Assembly: GCF_001475935.1 (NCBI RefSeq)
Contig: NZ_LDQA01000015.1
Coordinates: 1-64,000 of the forward strand
Source of the DNA: Aureimonas ureilytica
GTDB lineage: Bacteria > Pseudomonadota > Alphaproteobacteria > Rhizobiales > Rhizobiaceae
DNA length: 64,000 nucleotides
Reading direction: 5' to 3'
Shown here: positions 43,575 to 52,342 of the stretch, piece by piece
Numbering within the stretch: position 1 is the first letter of the stretch
Layout of the letters: each line of letters starts with the position of its first letter
Notes under the pieces: model-generated
Database searches by the model: none
Seen by the model: only the letters and a program-made list of their open reading frames with translations
What the model was told of the DNA's origin: nothing
Made by a program: the position numbers and the translations under genes

Positions 43575-44864
43575 ATGGATCGGATTCGCATTCGCGGCGG
43601 CAACGCCCTCAACGGCACGATCGCGATTTCGGGCGCCAAGAACGCCGCCTTGCCGCTGATGATCGCCTCGCTCCTGACGGACGACACGCTGACGCTGGAA
43701 AACGTGCCGCATCTGGCCGATGTCGAGCAGCTGATCCGCATTCTCGGCAATCATGGCGTGGATTATTCGGTTTCCGGCAAGCGCCTCGCGACCACGATGG
43801 GCTCGGGCCGCACCATCCATTTCAACGCCCGCACCATCGTCGATACGACCGCTCCTTACGAACTGGTCTCGAAGATGCGCGCGAGCTTCTGGGTCATCGG
43901 CCCGCTTCTGGCGCGCATGCGCCGCGCCCGCGTCTCGCTGCCGGGCGGCTGCGCCATCGGCACGCGTCCGGTCGATCTCTTCATCGACGGCTTGCGCGCG
44001 CTCGGCGCGCAGATCGATATCGACGCCGGCTATGTCGTGGCCGAAGCGCCGAAGGGTCTCGTCGGCACGCATTTCTCCTTCCCTAAGGTTTCGGTCGGCG
44101 CGACGCATGTTCTCATGATGGCCGCCTCGCTCGCCAAGGGCGAGACGGTGCTGGACAACGCCGCGCGCGAGCCCGAAGTGCAGGATCTCGCCGCCTGCCT
44201 GAACGCCATGGGCGCGCGCATCTCCGGCGCGGGCACCTCCACGATCACGATCGAGGGCGTCGAGGCTCTGTCGGGTGCGCGCCACCGCGTCCTGCCCGAT
44301 CGCATCGAGACCGGCACCTATGCCATGGCCGTCGCCATGACGGGGGGCGACGTGACGCTGGAAGGCACGCAGGGCGACCTCCTGCGCAACGCGCTGGTGG
44401 CGCTCGGCGATGCGGGCGCCGAGGTCAGCGACGTGCCGAACGGCATCCGCATCCGGCGCAACGGCAACGGCATCCGGCCCGTCGATGTCGTGACCGACCC
44501 GTTCCCCGGTTTCCCGACCGATCTCCAGGCGCAGTTCATGGCGCTGATGACGCGCGCCGACGGGGTGTCTCATATCACCGAGACGATCTTCGAAAACCGT
44601 TTCATGCATGTGCAGGAGCTGGCGCGGCTCGGCGCGAAGATTTCGCTGTCGGGCCAGATGGCGCGCATCGAGGGCGTGCCGCGCCTGGCCGGCGCGCCCG
44701 TCATGGCGACGGACTTGCGCGCTTCCGTCTCGCTCGTCATCGGCGGGCTGGCGGCCGAGGGCGAGACGACGGTGAACCGCGTCTATCATCTCGACCGTGG
44801 CTTCGAGCGGCTGGAAGAGAAGCTCGGCGCCTGCGGCGCGGAGATCGAGCGCATCTCTTCCTGA
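43575..44864 (+). CDS. murA: UDP-N-acetylglucosamine 1-carboxyvinyltransferase
   Basis: MurA transfers enolpyruvate from PEP to UDP-GlcNAc, the first committed step of peptidoglycan synthesis in the cytosol. The 429-residue length is standard. Lys22 and Asn23 in SGAKNAAL contact the substrate. The catalytic loop carries Cys126 in [12 protein letters not shown], so the enzyme would be of the fosfomycin-sensitive cysteine type. The PTDLQAQ segment and the terminal [17 protein letters not shown] are intact. The ATG at 43575 begins exactly at the family N-terminus [10 protein letters not shown]. Confidence 0.98.
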   Translation: MDRIRIRGGNALNGTIAISGAKNAALPLMIASLLTDDTLTLENVPHLADVEQLIRILGNHGVDYSVSGKRLATTMGSGRTIHFNARTIVDTTAPYELVSKMRASFWVIGPLLARMRRARVSLPGGCAIGTRPVDLFIDGLRALGAQIDIDAGYVVAEAPKGLVGTHFSFPKVSVGATHVLMMAASLAKGETVLDNAAREPEVQDLAACLNAMGARISGAGTSTITIEGVEALSGARHRVLPDRIETGTYAMAVAMTGGDVTLEGTQGDLLRNALVALGDAGAEVSDVPNGIRIRRNGNGIRPVDVVTDPFPGFPTDLQAQFMALMTRADGVSHITETIFENRFMHVQELARLGAKISLSGQMARIEGVPRLAGAPVMATDLRASVSLVIGGLAAEGETTVNRVYHLDRGFERLEEKLGACGAEIERISS

Positions 44865-45036
44865 CGCGATCCAGCGGCGCTGGACGCGCCAGCGTCGGAA
44901 ACGCTTGCTTTTTCGCGCCCGAAGACCGATCTAGGGCGCGAATCCATTGATCAGACCTGCCGAAGGCGGGCCGTATCCCTTATCCGAGGGGCGGGGTCCG
45001 ATCCCGCTGCCCCTATACCCGAAGGTTAACAGACGC

Positions 45037-45255
45037 ATGGCGAAAGAAGAAGTTCTCGAGTTTCCGGGAGTCGTCACCGAACTCCTGCCGAACGCGACGT
45101 TCCGCATCAAGCTCGAGAACGACCATGAGATCATCGCGCACACGGCGGGCCGCATGCGCAAGAACCGCATCCGCGTTCTCACCGGCGACAAGGTGCTCGT
45201 GGAAATGACGCCCTACGACCTTACCAAGGGTCGAATCACCTACCGCTTCAAGTAA
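45037..45255 (+). CDS. infA: Translation initiation factor IF-1
   Basis: A 72-residue S1-type OB-fold protein that binds the ribosomal A site during initiation. The sequence matches IF-1 throughout: [46 protein letters not shown] and [11 protein letters not shown] at the end. The ATG at 45037 gives the exact family length. Maf follows six bases later, so the two are co-transcribed, an order common in Hyphomicrobiales. Confidence 0.98.
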   Translation: MAKEEVLEFPGVVTELLPNATFRIKLENDHEIIAHTAGRMRKNRIRVLTGDKVLVEMTPYDLTKGRITYRFK

Positions 45256-45261
45256 GCCCGC

Positions 45262-45888
45262 ATGAAGCCGCCGAGCGCCCTGGTTCTGGCGTCGGCCTCG
45301 CCGCGCCGTCTCGAACTCCTCCAGCAGGCCGGGATCGAGCCCGAGCGCCTTCTGCCCGCCGATGTGGACGAGACGCCCGAGCGCTCCGAACACCCCCGCC
45401 ATCTCGCCAAGCGCCTTGCGCGCCTCAAGGCGCTGAAGGCCTACGAGGCCCTGAAGGGGCGCGGGGAAACGGCCGGTCGCTTCACGCTGGGCGCCGATAC
45501 GGTGGTCGGCGTCGGCCGGCAGATTCTGCCCAAGGCCGAGATCGAGGACGAGGCGATCGAATGTCTGCGTCTCCTGTCGGGCCGCACGCACCGCGTCTTC
45601 ACGGGCGTGTGCACCATCTCGCCGAACGGGCGTGTGCGCGAGAAGCTGTCGGAAACGCGCGTGCGCTTCAAGCGCCTTTCGCGCGACGACATCTCGCGCT
45701 ATATCGATTCGGGCGAGTGGCAGGGCAAGGCCGGCGGCTACGCCATCCAGGGTCTGGCCGGGGCCTTCGTCGTGCGCCTTGTCGGCTCCTATACGGGCGT
45801 CGTCGGCCTGCCGCTTTACGAGACGATGGCGCTTCTGCAAGGCGAAGGCTTCGTCATGCCCGCGGTTTCGGCGGGCCTTCCCGCCTGA
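45262..45888 (+). CDS. maf: Maf-like nucleotide pyrophosphatase
   Basis: A 208-residue Maf/HAM1-fold protein. [19 protein letters not shown] is the phosphate-binding N-terminus, followed by [25 protein letters not shown] and the [16 protein letters not shown] block. Maf proteins hydrolyse non-canonical or modified nucleoside triphosphates and influence septum formation. It sits between infA (6-bp gap) and yacG (16-bp gap) in one plus-strand unit. Confidence 0.94.
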   Translation: MKPPSALVLASASPRRLELLQQAGIEPERLLPADVDETPERSEHPRHLAKRLARLKALKAYEALKGRGETAGRFTLGADTVVGVGRQILPKAEIEDEAIECLRLLSGRTHRVFTGVCTISPNGRVREKLSETRVRFKRLSRDDISRYIDSGEWQGKAGGYAIQGLAGAFVVRLVGSYTGVVGLPLYETMALLQGEGFVMPAVSAGLPA

Positions 45889-45904
45889 ACGAAAGGGTCA
45901 TGCC

Positions 45905-46111
45905 ATGAGCGCCAGCGTCACGCCGCTCCGCCCCCGTCGCAAATGTCCCGAATGCAGCCGGCCTTCCTCGCAGGCCGACTTTCCTTTCTGCTCCCCCCGC
46001 TGCAAGTCGGTGGACCTCCATCGCTGGCTGTCGGGCGCCTATGTCATTCCCGGCTCGGCCGACGAACCGGACGCTTCGCCGGGCGGCAGCGGCAGCGGCG
46101 AGGAGCGCTGA
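45905..46111 (+). CDS. yacG: DNA gyrase inhibitor YacG
   Basis: A 68-residue zinc-ribbon protein. Four cysteines in KCPECSRP and [23 protein letters not shown] bind zinc. YacG in Escherichia coli binds GyrB and blocks DNA binding by gyrase. The C-terminal tail is Ser/Gly/Glu-rich and low in complexity. Its last 73 bases overlap the 3' end of the convergent AraC gene on the opposite strand. Confidence 0.93.
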   Translation: MSASVTPLRPRRKCPECSRPSSQADFPFCSPRCKSVDLHRWLSGAYVIPGSADEPDASPGGSGSGEER

Positions 46112-47031
46112 CGGGGCGCGGACTTGAGCCGACCCGGCGCGGTGCCGGTGATGCGCTTGAAGGCGCGGCTGAAGGACGCTTCCGAATCATAGCCCAGCCG
46201 ATGCGCGGCCTCCGAAATGCGCATTCCGTCGCGGCCGATCCATTGCCGCGCCTGATGGATGCGGATCTCAGTGACGTAGCGCGCCGGGGTCGTGCCCACC
46301 AGCGCGGTGAACTTCGCGGCGAAGCCCGAGCGCGAGACGCCCATCCGGTCGGCCAGGTCCGCCACCGTCCAGTCGCGCTCCGGCTCGGCATGGATCGCGG
46401 CCAGAACCTGGCCGAGCTGCGGATCGCGCAGGGCCGTCAGCCAACCCTTCGACAGATGGCAGCCGACCTCCACCCAGGATCGGATGATCTGCGCGGCCAT
46501 CACATCGGCCAGCCGGGCCAGAATGCCGCTCGCCCCGACGCGGCTCATGGCGCACTCGCTCACCATGGCCTGGAGGAGATGCGGGATCGCCGGCTCGCTC
46601 ACCATGAGTTCGCGCGCGCGCATGAGGTCGGGCATGAGCTTCAGGAGCGGATGCAGCCCGTCGAGATTGAAGCGCATGGAGCCGCAGAAGAGCAGCGTCT
46701 CCTCGTCGCTGTCCACATCCGTGGCGGTATAGTCGAAGACGCTTTCGCAGATGGCGAGGCATTCGCGGCGCGGAAAGGCGCGCGGCGTCACGCCCGGCGC
46801 GCTGGCCAGCGTATGGGCCGCGCCGCGCGGCACGAGAATGGCGTCGCCCGCCGTCAACTCGCTCCAGGTCCCGTCCGGCTCCTGCAGCCAGCAGCCCCGG
46901 CCCGCCACGAAGTGAAAATAGGCATGGGCCTGCGCCGGGTAATGAAAGCTCCACTCGCCCGACAGGCGGCAGCGGCCATAGTCCACCCCGTCGAGGCGAA
47001 GGCCCCGCAGCATATCCGTCAGTGCATCCAT
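46039..47031 (-). CDS. AraC family transcriptional regulator with cupin sensor domain
   Basis: A 330-residue regulator. The N-terminal AraC-type cupin (residues about 1-190) has [18 protein letters not shown] and [18 protein letters not shown]. The C-terminal double helix-turn-helix (about 215-310) includes [38 protein letters not shown] and [20 protein letters not shown]. The last 25 residues are low in complexity and overlap yacG on the other strand. It is divergent from the MFS exporter gene at 47204, which it probably controls. The ATG at 47031 gives the usual length; the longer upstream frame crosses the divergent gene. Confidence 0.92.
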   Translation of the reverse strand: MDALTDMLRGLRLDGVDYGRCRLSGEWSFHYPAQAHAYFHFVAGRGCWLQEPDGTWSELTAGDAILVPRGAAHTLASAPGVTPRAFPRRECLAICESVFDYTATDVDSDEETLLFCGSMRFNLDGLHPLLKLMPDLMRARELMVSEPAIPHLLQAMVSECAMSRVGASGILARLADVMAAQIIRSWVEVGCHLSKGWLTALRDPQLGQVLAAIHAEPERDWTVADLADRMGVSRSGFAAKFTALVGTTPARYVTEIRIHQARQWIGRDGMRISEAAHRLGYDSEASFSRAFKRITGTAPGRLKSAPRQRSSPLPLPPGEASGSSAEPGMT

Positions 47032-47203
47032 CGCCGATCCCTCGCCCGTTCGAGTTTTTCTGGCTCCAACACGCTTCGCTTGACCGCTCATCCTTGGGAC
47101 CTTGGACGATCGGACAAGAAGTTGAGAGTTTCTAGCATGGAAGCGCCAAGGCCACGAGCCTATGGTGCGGCCATCTCGCACTGCACCAACCTGGAGGACA
47201 TTC

Positions 47204-48424
47204 ATGTCCGACACGATCTGCTCGCCTGATCTGGCCCTTGCGGAGGTTCGTCCGCCTGCGGAGCGCACGGCCTGGGCCCCCGTCGTCTCCTTGTCCTTCG
47301 GCGTCTTCGGCCTCGTGACGTCGGAATTCCTGCCGGTCAGCCTCCTGACACCCATGGCCGCCGATCTTGGCGTGTCGCACGGGGCCGTCGGGCAGGCGAT
47401 CACGGCGACCGCCGTCGTTGCCGCCTTTGCCGGCCCGCTTCTGGTGCTCAGCTCCGGCCGGCTCGACCGGCGCAGCATCGTCTTCGCGCTGATGGCGCTT
47501 CTGATTGCCTCCAGCGTCATGGCGGCCTTTGCGACTGGCATCACCATGCTGCTTCTGGCGCGCGGCCTGCTCGGCTTTGCGCTTGGCGGCTTCTGGGCGA
47601 TGATGACGGCGCTCGCCCTGCGGCTCGTGCCCTCCGCGCAGGTGCCGCGCGCCATTTCCATCATCATCATGGGCGTGTCGCTCGCCACCGTCTTCGCCGC
47701 CCCGCTCGGCTCGGCGCTGGGTGAACTCTGGGGCTGGCGCGCGACCTTCCTCGCGGCGTCCGGCATCGGCGCGGCCGCGCTCCTGTTTCAGCTGGTGACG
47801 CTCCCCTCGCTCCCGTCCAGCGCCGCGCCGAGCCTGTCGGACTTTCGCACGGCGCTGTCGCACCGGGCGGTCGCGGTGGGCCTCGTGACGGTGGTGATCG
47901 TCGTGTCCGGCCATTTCGCCGGCTTCACCTTCATCCGCCCGTTTCTGGAAGAGGTGCCCCGCCTTGGCGTCTCGACCATTTCGCTGACGCTTCTGGCCTT
48001 CGGCATCGGCGGCTTTCTCGGCAATGTCGCGGGCGGTGCCATTGCCGAGCGCAGCCCGGCCTGGGCCGTTGCCAGCGCCTCGCTTCTGATCGGTGTAACG
48101 GCGCTGGTTCTCGTCCTGCAAGGGGCTGTGCCCACGGTCGCCATGGCCGCGACGGCGGTCTGGGGTTTTGCCTTCGGGGGCTTTCCCGTCTCGGCCTCGA
48201 TCTGGAACGCGCGTGCCGCGCCGGCTCTGGCCGAAAGCTCCGGCGCGCTCCTGTCTTCGGCCTTTCAGGTGGCGATCGCCAGCGGCGCGATCGTCGGCGG
48301 GCTGCTGGTGGACAGGTTCGGCCCGGTGGGCGTCACGCTCTACTCGGCGCTTGCCGTGACGGTCGGGGCCTTCGTCATGCTGACGATCGGCCGGGGCATC
48401 GAGCGCACACGGCTGGCGGCCTGA
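47204..48424 (+). CDS. MFS transporter, DHA1 family
   Basis: A 406-residue 12-helix exporter. The opening TSEFLPVSLLTPMAADLGVSHGAVGQAITATAVVAAFAGPL is typical of the AraJ/YdhP/NepI branch of DHA1 drug and sugar efflux proteins, and the motif C-like AAPLGSALGELWGWRATFLA is in helix 5. The ATG at 47204 has GGAGGA six bases upstream. It is divergent from the AraC regulator with a 172-bp shared promoter region. The substrate is unknown. Confidence 0.92.
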   Translation: MSDTICSPDLALAEVRPPAERTAWAPVVSLSFGVFGLVTSEFLPVSLLTPMAADLGVSHGAVGQAITATAVVAAFAGPLLVLSSGRLDRRSIVFALMALLIASSVMAAFATGITMLLLARGLLGFALGGFWAMMTALALRLVPSAQVPRAISIIIMGVSLATVFAAPLGSALGELWGWRATFLAASGIGAAALLFQLVTLPSLPSSAAPSLSDFRTALSHRAVAVGLVTVVIVVSGHFAGFTFIRPFLEEVPRLGVSTISLTLLAFGIGGFLGNVAGGAIAERSPAWAVASASLLIGVTALVLVLQGAVPTVAMAATAVWGFAFGGFPVSASIWNARAAPALAESSGALLSSAFQVAIASGAIVGGLLVDRFGPVGVTLYSALAVTVGAFVMLTIGRGIERTRLAA

Positions 48425-48459
48425 CAGGACAGGGTGGGCGGCATGGGCCGCCCGCCTCC

Positions 48460-49074
48460 TTACTTCTCGACGGCGCTGACCAAAGGCTCGCCGTCGCGCT
48501 CGATCGAAACCCAGCGGCCGGGATGTTCCACCTGCTGGCGCTTGATGAAGCGGTAGGACACCTCGGTCCAAGGCCGCACGCGCCAGTCCAGATTGTCGAG
48601 CACGAAGTCGCCCGAGACCGTGCGCAGCGTCAGGATGGCGTGACCGGTGCCATCGGGCTTGCGCACCACCGTCATCAGAAGATCGCCCATGGGAATGCCG
48701 GCCTCGTGCAGGCGGCGGCGCTTTTCCAGCGCGTAGTCCTCGCAGTCGCCCTTACCCTTGGTCGGATAGGTCCAGTATTCCTCGGTGCCGTAGAGGTTCT
48801 GATCGGAGTCGGGGGCGATCTCGGTGTTCACGTCCGTGTTCACCTGCGCCACCAGAAGCTTCAGCTGAAGGTCGAGGGTCACAGGCGTGGCGGCCGGTCC
48901 CGCGATCGGATCGCACTCACCGGGCTGACGCAGGCAGAAGTCGCGATGGCCGAAGGGCTGAAGCGTCGGATCGCCGAGCGGCATGAAGGCGTCCGCCGCC
49001 AGAGCGCTCAAGGGCATGAGCGCCGAAAAAAGGCAAAGCGAAGCCGTTGCGCCCAATACGCGCCGAAAAATCAT
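48460..49074 (-). CDS. Exported transglutaminase-like cysteine peptidase (BTLCP)
   Basis: A 204-residue protein of the bacterial transglutaminase-like cysteine proteinase family (PF06035-like). The signal peptide covers residues 1-27 (LCLFSALMPLSALAAD). The catalytic triad is visible as Cys111 in GKGDCEDYALEKRRRL, His145 in GTGHAILTL and Asp160 in VLDNL. LapG belongs to this superfamily and cleaves adhesins, but no lapD partner is seen here. The ATG at 49074 follows GGAG and starts the signal peptide. Confidence 0.92.
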   Translation of the reverse strand: MIFRRVLGATASLCLFSALMPLSALAADAFMPLGDPTLQPFGHRDFCLRQPGECDPIAGPAATPVTLDLQLKLLVAQVNTDVNTEIAPDSDQNLYGTEEYWTYPTKGKGDCEDYALEKRRRLHEAGIPMGDLLMTVVRKPDGTGHAILTLRTVSGDFVLDNLDWRVRPWTEVSYRFIKRQQVEHPGRWVSIERDGEPLVSAVEK

Positions 49075-49282
49075 CGCGATCTCCGTCTTTGGACAGGCCC
49101 GTTTCCCTGGTCCGACCGCATCGTGTGTGCGGCGCGATAGCCTGTCAACCGGACGGGACGGGCAGCCGAGCTGCGATGGCCCCCTTATATCGAGAAGATA
49201 GGCGAAAAGGCGGCGCAAAATGGCGCAGCCGATAGGGAGGGCAAGGGTCTATCTCGGCGAAAACTCGCTGATTTACGCCGGG

Positions 49283-49302
49283 TTCGACGTCGTGACGTCG
49301 AA
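49283..49302. other. Perfect 9-2-9 inverted repeat
   Basis: TTCGACGTC-GT-GACGTCGAA is perfect over nine base pairs with a two-base centre. It lies 53 bases beyond the 3' end of the hydrolase gene and about 210 bases upstream of the BTLCP start. No T-run follows, so a protein-binding site is more likely than a terminator. Confidence 0.5.
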
Positions 49303-49354
49303 ATGTTGCGTAACTGTCACAATTCTCGTGAAACAGCCGCGGTGGCCTCGTCGC

Positions 49355-50149
49355 TCAAGACTGCGCGAGTTCCAGAAAGCTCGCAACCGCCTTTTCCATG
49401 CGCGACAGATCCTCTTCGCGCGACAGGCGATGATCGCCACCCGGCACCAGCGTCAGCGCCACGCCTTCGCCCGGCAGAAAATTCAAAAGCTCCAGCGCAT
49501 GGGTGTGCGGCACGTCGGGGTCCGCCATGCCCTGGATGATGTGGACCGGGCAGCCGGTGCGGATCGGGCCGGTCATGACGCTGGCGTTCCGCCCGTCTTC
49601 GATCAGCGTGCGCGTGTAGACGGTGGGGCGCGGGTCATAGGGCGAGGCTTCCGATACGAAACCGTTCTGCGCCATCTCGGCGCGTTGCGCCTCCGTCAAA
49701 CGCGGCTCCAGGAGACGCGAGGTGAAGTCCGGCGCGGGGGCCAGAAGTACGAGGCCGGCGACGCGGCCGGGCTGGTCGGCCCAGGACATGGCAAGGCGCA
49801 GGGCGATCCAGGCGCCCATCGAGGAGCCGACGAGAACCAGCGGACCTTGGGGCGCGAGCGCCTCGATCGCGGCCCGTGCGTCTTCGGTCCAGGAGGAAAT
49901 GGTGCCGTCCTCGAACCGACCCTCCGATTCGCCATGGCCGGAATAGTCGAAGCGCAGGAAGGCGTGGCCTGAGCGTGCGGCTTGCTCCGACAGGCGCTCG
50001 GCCTTGGTGCCGCGCATGTCGGAGCGAAAGCCCCCGAGCCAGACGACGGTCGGCGCGCGGCCCGCCACATGGAGCGCGGCGAGCCTGTGACCCTGAGGCG
50101 CGGGGACGGAAAGGGGGCTGTCGGCCGAGGATGTCACGGGTCTCTCCAT
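49355..50149 (-). CDS. Alpha/beta hydrolase
   Basis: A 264-residue serine hydrolase. Motifs are APTVVWLGGFRSDM (oxyanion strand), HAFLRFDYSGHGESEG, the nucleophile elbow VGSSMGAWIALRLA, ADPDVPHTHAL with the acidic residue, and the histidine in LVPGGDHRLSRE. It resembles the ABHD10/esterase-like group common in alphaproteobacteria. The substrate is unknown. An ATG 27 bases further upstream (50176) is an alternative start; neither has a clear ribosome site. It stands alone. Confidence 0.88.
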   Translation of the reverse strand: MERPVTSSADSPLSVPAPQGHRLAALHVAGRAPTVVWLGGFRSDMRGTKAERLSEQAARSGHAFLRFDYSGHGESEGRFEDGTISSWTEDARAAIEALAPQGPLVLVGSSMGAWIALRLAMSWADQPGRVAGLVLLAPAPDFTSRLLEPRLTEAQRAEMAQNGFVSEASPYDPRPTVYTRTLIEDGRNASVMTGPIRTGCPVHIIQGMADPDVPHTHALELLNFLPGEGVALTLVPGGDHRLSREEDLSRMEKAVASFLELAQS

Positions 50150-50425
50150 CGTTCGGAGGGGGATCAGGAGTGGCATTAGAAGCCCGCGTCCTTGAGGTCC
50201 AGCACCCTGCGTACCGGAGCCAAAGCGCCGCTTGTCAAGACGGCTTTAAGGAAGACTTATGGAAAAAACTCGACAGGTCCGGTGAAATCGTGTCGCCACC
50301 GTGTTATATGAGAGGCCAAGACCTCGACTTGAGGGCAGCCTTCGCTTTCGCGGCGAGGTCGCCGCTTGGGCGAGGCATTGTTTCAAGACTTCGCACCACG
50401 TCGTCAACAGCGGGAGTGAACGACC

Positions 50426-50965
50426 ATTCGCAGACCATTTCGTGCGCCGCCGACCCAGAAGGAAGGTCCGCGCTCCAACCGGGACATCCGCGTTCCCCAG
50501 ATCCAGCTGATCGATGCGGACGGGCAGAACCGGGGTGTCATCAATACGGCCGAAGCCATGGCGCTGGCCGAAGAGGCCGGCCTCGATCTCGTGGAGATCG
50601 TGCCGAATGCCGTTCCGCCCGTTTGCAAGATCGTCGACCTCGGCAAGCTGAAATACGAAGGCCAGAAGAAGGCGGCGGAAGCGCGTCGTCGTCAGAAGGT
50701 CATCGAGGTCAAAGAGATCAAGATGCGCCCGAACATCGATGATCACGACTACGAGACCAAGATGAAGGCGGTTCGCCGCTTCTTCGAGGAAGGCGACAAG
50801 GTCAAGGTGACGCTGCGCTTCCGTGGTCGCGAAATGGCGCACCAGGAACTGGGCATGCAGCTTCTGAGCCGCGTCAAGGAAGACACGGCCGAAATCTCCA
50901 AGGTGGAAGCCGAGCCCAAGCTCGAAGGCCGCCAGATGATGATGGTTCTCGCCCCGCGCGGGTGA
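50426..50965 (+). CDS. infC: Translation initiation factor IF-3, AUU start
   Basis: IF-3 binds the 30S subunit, prevents 50S joining and discriminates against non-canonical start codons. The first ATG in frame (50558) would remove 44 conserved residues ([20 protein letters not shown] and [17 protein letters not shown]). An ATT at 50426 restores the normal N-terminus and has GGGAGTG upstream. An AUU start is the known self-regulating feature of infC in many bacteria. The length is then 179 residues. The core motifs [39 protein letters not shown] and [13 protein letters not shown] are intact. No rpmI or rplT follows; a terminator comes immediately. Confidence 0.96.
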   Translation: MRRPFRAPPTQKEGPRSNRDIRVPQIQLIDADGQNRGVINTAEAMALAEEAGLDLVEIVPNAVPPVCKIVDLGKLKYEGQKKAAEARRRQKVIEVKEIKMRPNIDDHDYETKMKAVRRFFEEGDKVKVTLRFRGREMAHQELGMQLLSRVKEDTAEISKVEAEPKLEGRQMMMVLAPRG

Positions 50966-50983
50966 GCCTCTCCGTCATCCATG

Positions 50984-51015
50984 AACAAAAGGCGGCTTCG
51001 GCCGCCTTTTTTGTT
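50984..51015 (+). terminator. Intrinsic terminator after infC
   Basis: A stem of AACAAAAGGCGGC against GCCGCCTTTTTTGTT has a TTCG loop and an embedded T-run, typical of a very efficient terminator. Confidence 0.92.
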
Positions 51016-51032
51016 GTCGGCTTCAGGTGCGT

Positions 51033-51048
51033 TGTTTCACGTGAAATC
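51033..51048. promoter_or_regulatory. parS: parS-like ParB binding site
   Basis: TGTTTCACGTGAAATC matches the conserved bacterial parS palindrome at 14 of 16 positions; the first 14 are identical and the last two differ. It lies in the non-coding gap between the infC terminator and the convergent methyltransferase gene. ParB nucleates on parS near the origin in many alphaproteobacteria. No parA or parB is in the window. Confidence 0.6.
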
Positions 51049-51083
51049 GAAGAGCGTTCGGTTTCCCCGCCGCTGCGGCCGGG

Positions 51084-51743
51084 TCAGCCCGCGCGCCAGC
51101 GCCAGACCGTCGTGCGCTTGACCTCCGCATCTTCCAGAATGCGCGTCACCGGCACCTCATAGACCGCCTGCTCGATCACGCGGGCATGGGGCAGATAGAA
51201 GCGACCGGGATCGCCGACATAGATGGCGACGCCGCTGGCCGCCAGCCGGTCGAACCAGGGCTCCAGCGTCAGCGAGAAGTTCGGGTCGTAGAACACGTCG
51301 CCGGCCAGAAGAATGTCCGTGTCCAGCGCTTCGCCGATCGCGTCCCGCCGCTCCAGCGTGAGGGCGACGCCATTGTGCTCGGCATTGAGCCGCGCCGCCT
51401 CCACCGCGAACGGATCGATGTCGAGCCCCAGCGCCGCAGCCGCGCCCGCCTTCATCGCGGCGATCGCGACGAGACCGGAGCCGGTGGCGAAATCCACCAC
51501 GCGCCGGCCGGCAAAACGCTGGGGGTGGTCCAGCACGAAGCGGGCGAGCCCCTGACCGCCGGCCCAGGCAAAGGCCCAGAAGGGCGGCGGCAGGCCCTCG
51601 GCCTCCAGTTCTTCCTCGGTGCGAATCCAGAGATCATGCACCTCGCTCGCCAGATGCAACTCGAGCTCGGGCACATGGGGCGGGCGCAGACACGACGTGT
51701 TGGCGAGAATGAAGGCGCGCCGATCGGCTATCTGGCTCGTCAT
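51084..51743 (-). CDS. Class I SAM-dependent methyltransferase (ETFB lysine methyltransferase-like)
   Basis: A 219-residue methyltransferase. Motif I is [21 protein letters not shown], the acidic loop [20 protein letters not shown] follows, and [15 protein letters not shown] forms motif II. The N-terminus ([24 protein letters not shown]) and [14 protein letters not shown] match the group that includes ETFBKMT and old nicotinamide methyltransferase-like annotations. The target protein is likely a flavoprotein subunit, by analogy only. The ATG at 51743 begins at the family start; the longer frame upstream has no similarity. Confidence 0.88.
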   Translation of the reverse strand: MTSQIADRRAFILANTSCLRPPHVPELELHLASEVHDLWIRTEEELEAEGLPPPFWAFAWAGGQGLARFVLDHPQRFAGRRVVDFATGSGLVAIAAMKAGAAAALGLDIDPFAVEAARLNAEHNGVALTLERRDAIGEALDTDILLAGDVFYDPNFSLTLEPWFDRLAASGVAIYVGDPGRFYLPHARVIEQAVYEVPVTRILEDAEVKRTTVWRWRAG

Positions 51744-51827
51744 TGTTTGGCCGGCTGACGAAGGGCGGAACCATTCGAGCTCCCAGAGCCTTTTTCTCTC
51801 AACAAAAGACAGCAGGGAGTTCGTGCG

Positions 51828-51908
51828 ATGCTCAAGGGTGGATTGTTGTGGTTGATCGGCATCCCGCTCCCCATCATCCTGATCATCTGGTTGCTCGGCT
51901 ATCTCTGA
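51828..51908 (+). CDS. 26-residue single-helix membrane microprotein
   Basis: The frame from the ATG at 51828 to the TGA at 51906-51908 encodes [20 protein letters not shown] followed by WLLGYL. This is one transmembrane helix with a basic residue at the N-terminus and a central Pro-x-Pro. AGGGAG lies about eight bases upstream, and a perfect 20-bp terminator follows 32 bases after the stop. Together, ribosome site, composition and terminator support a real gene. I recall similar very short hydrophobic proteins in rhizobia but cannot name a family. Confidence 0.6.
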   Translation: MLKGGLLWLIGIPLPIILIIWLLGYL

Positions 51909-51940
51909 GCCGAACGCAAGCACCAACAGGCAAGCACCAA

Positions 51941-51985
51941 CATGCAAAAGCCCGCCGCGAGACCATCGCGGCGGGCTTTTGCATG
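51941..51985. terminator. Bidirectional terminator with perfect 20-bp stem
   Basis: 51941-51960 and 51966-51985 are perfectly complementary over 20 bases with a five-base loop (GACCA). The stem holds CTTTTG on both strands, so it can end transcripts from either side. A 14-base direct repeat lies just before it at 51916-51943. Confidence 0.9.
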
Positions 51986-51998
51986 ATTACGACGAGGT

Positions 51999-52025
51999 GG
52001 CCCGCTCCAGAAAGCGGGCCTTTCT
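51999..52025 (+). other. Second hairpin near the DUF3072 gene end
   Basis: GGCCCGCT at 51999-52006 pairs with AGCGGGCC at 52013-52020, followed by TTTCTG on the plus strand. It lies only eight bases from the DUF3072 stop codon and may act as an extra terminator. Confidence 0.4.
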
Positions 52026-52028
52026 GTC

Positions 52029-52250
52029 TCAGGCGTTCTTGAGGCGTTTGCTCTTGCCCTGAAGCTCGTCGATCAGCTTCGAGGCGTCGGCCTTCGACAG
52101 GTCGGGGTTGAACGCCTGATCCGTCTCCTCGCAGAGCGTCTGCAGATAGGAGGCCTGCGCGCCCGTCATCGGCTCGTCGCCGGTGGTCCATTCGTCCGGG
52201 TTCTTCTCGGCGTTGGACGGCGCGTCGACCTTGGGCTGAGATGACGTCAT
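52029..52250 (-). CDS. DUF3072 family protein
   Basis: A 73-residue soluble protein with the DUF3072 pattern NPDEWTTGDEPMTGAQASYLQTLCEE, then DLSKADASKLIDELQGKS. It looks like a short helical, SAP-like fold in the second half. The family has no known function. It is flanked by strong terminators and appears to be a single-gene unit. Confidence 0.88.
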   Translation of the reverse strand: MTSSQPKVDAPSNAEKNPDEWTTGDEPMTGAQASYLQTLCEETDQAFNPDLSKADASKLIDELQGKSKRLKNA

Positions 52251-52342
52251 GGGAACTCTCCTGATAGGGTCTGTTCCCAGAATGTTCTACCCTGCCCCAG
52301 GTTCCGCCCGCCTCCTGCGACGCTTTGAGCCGGCTCGGCCGA

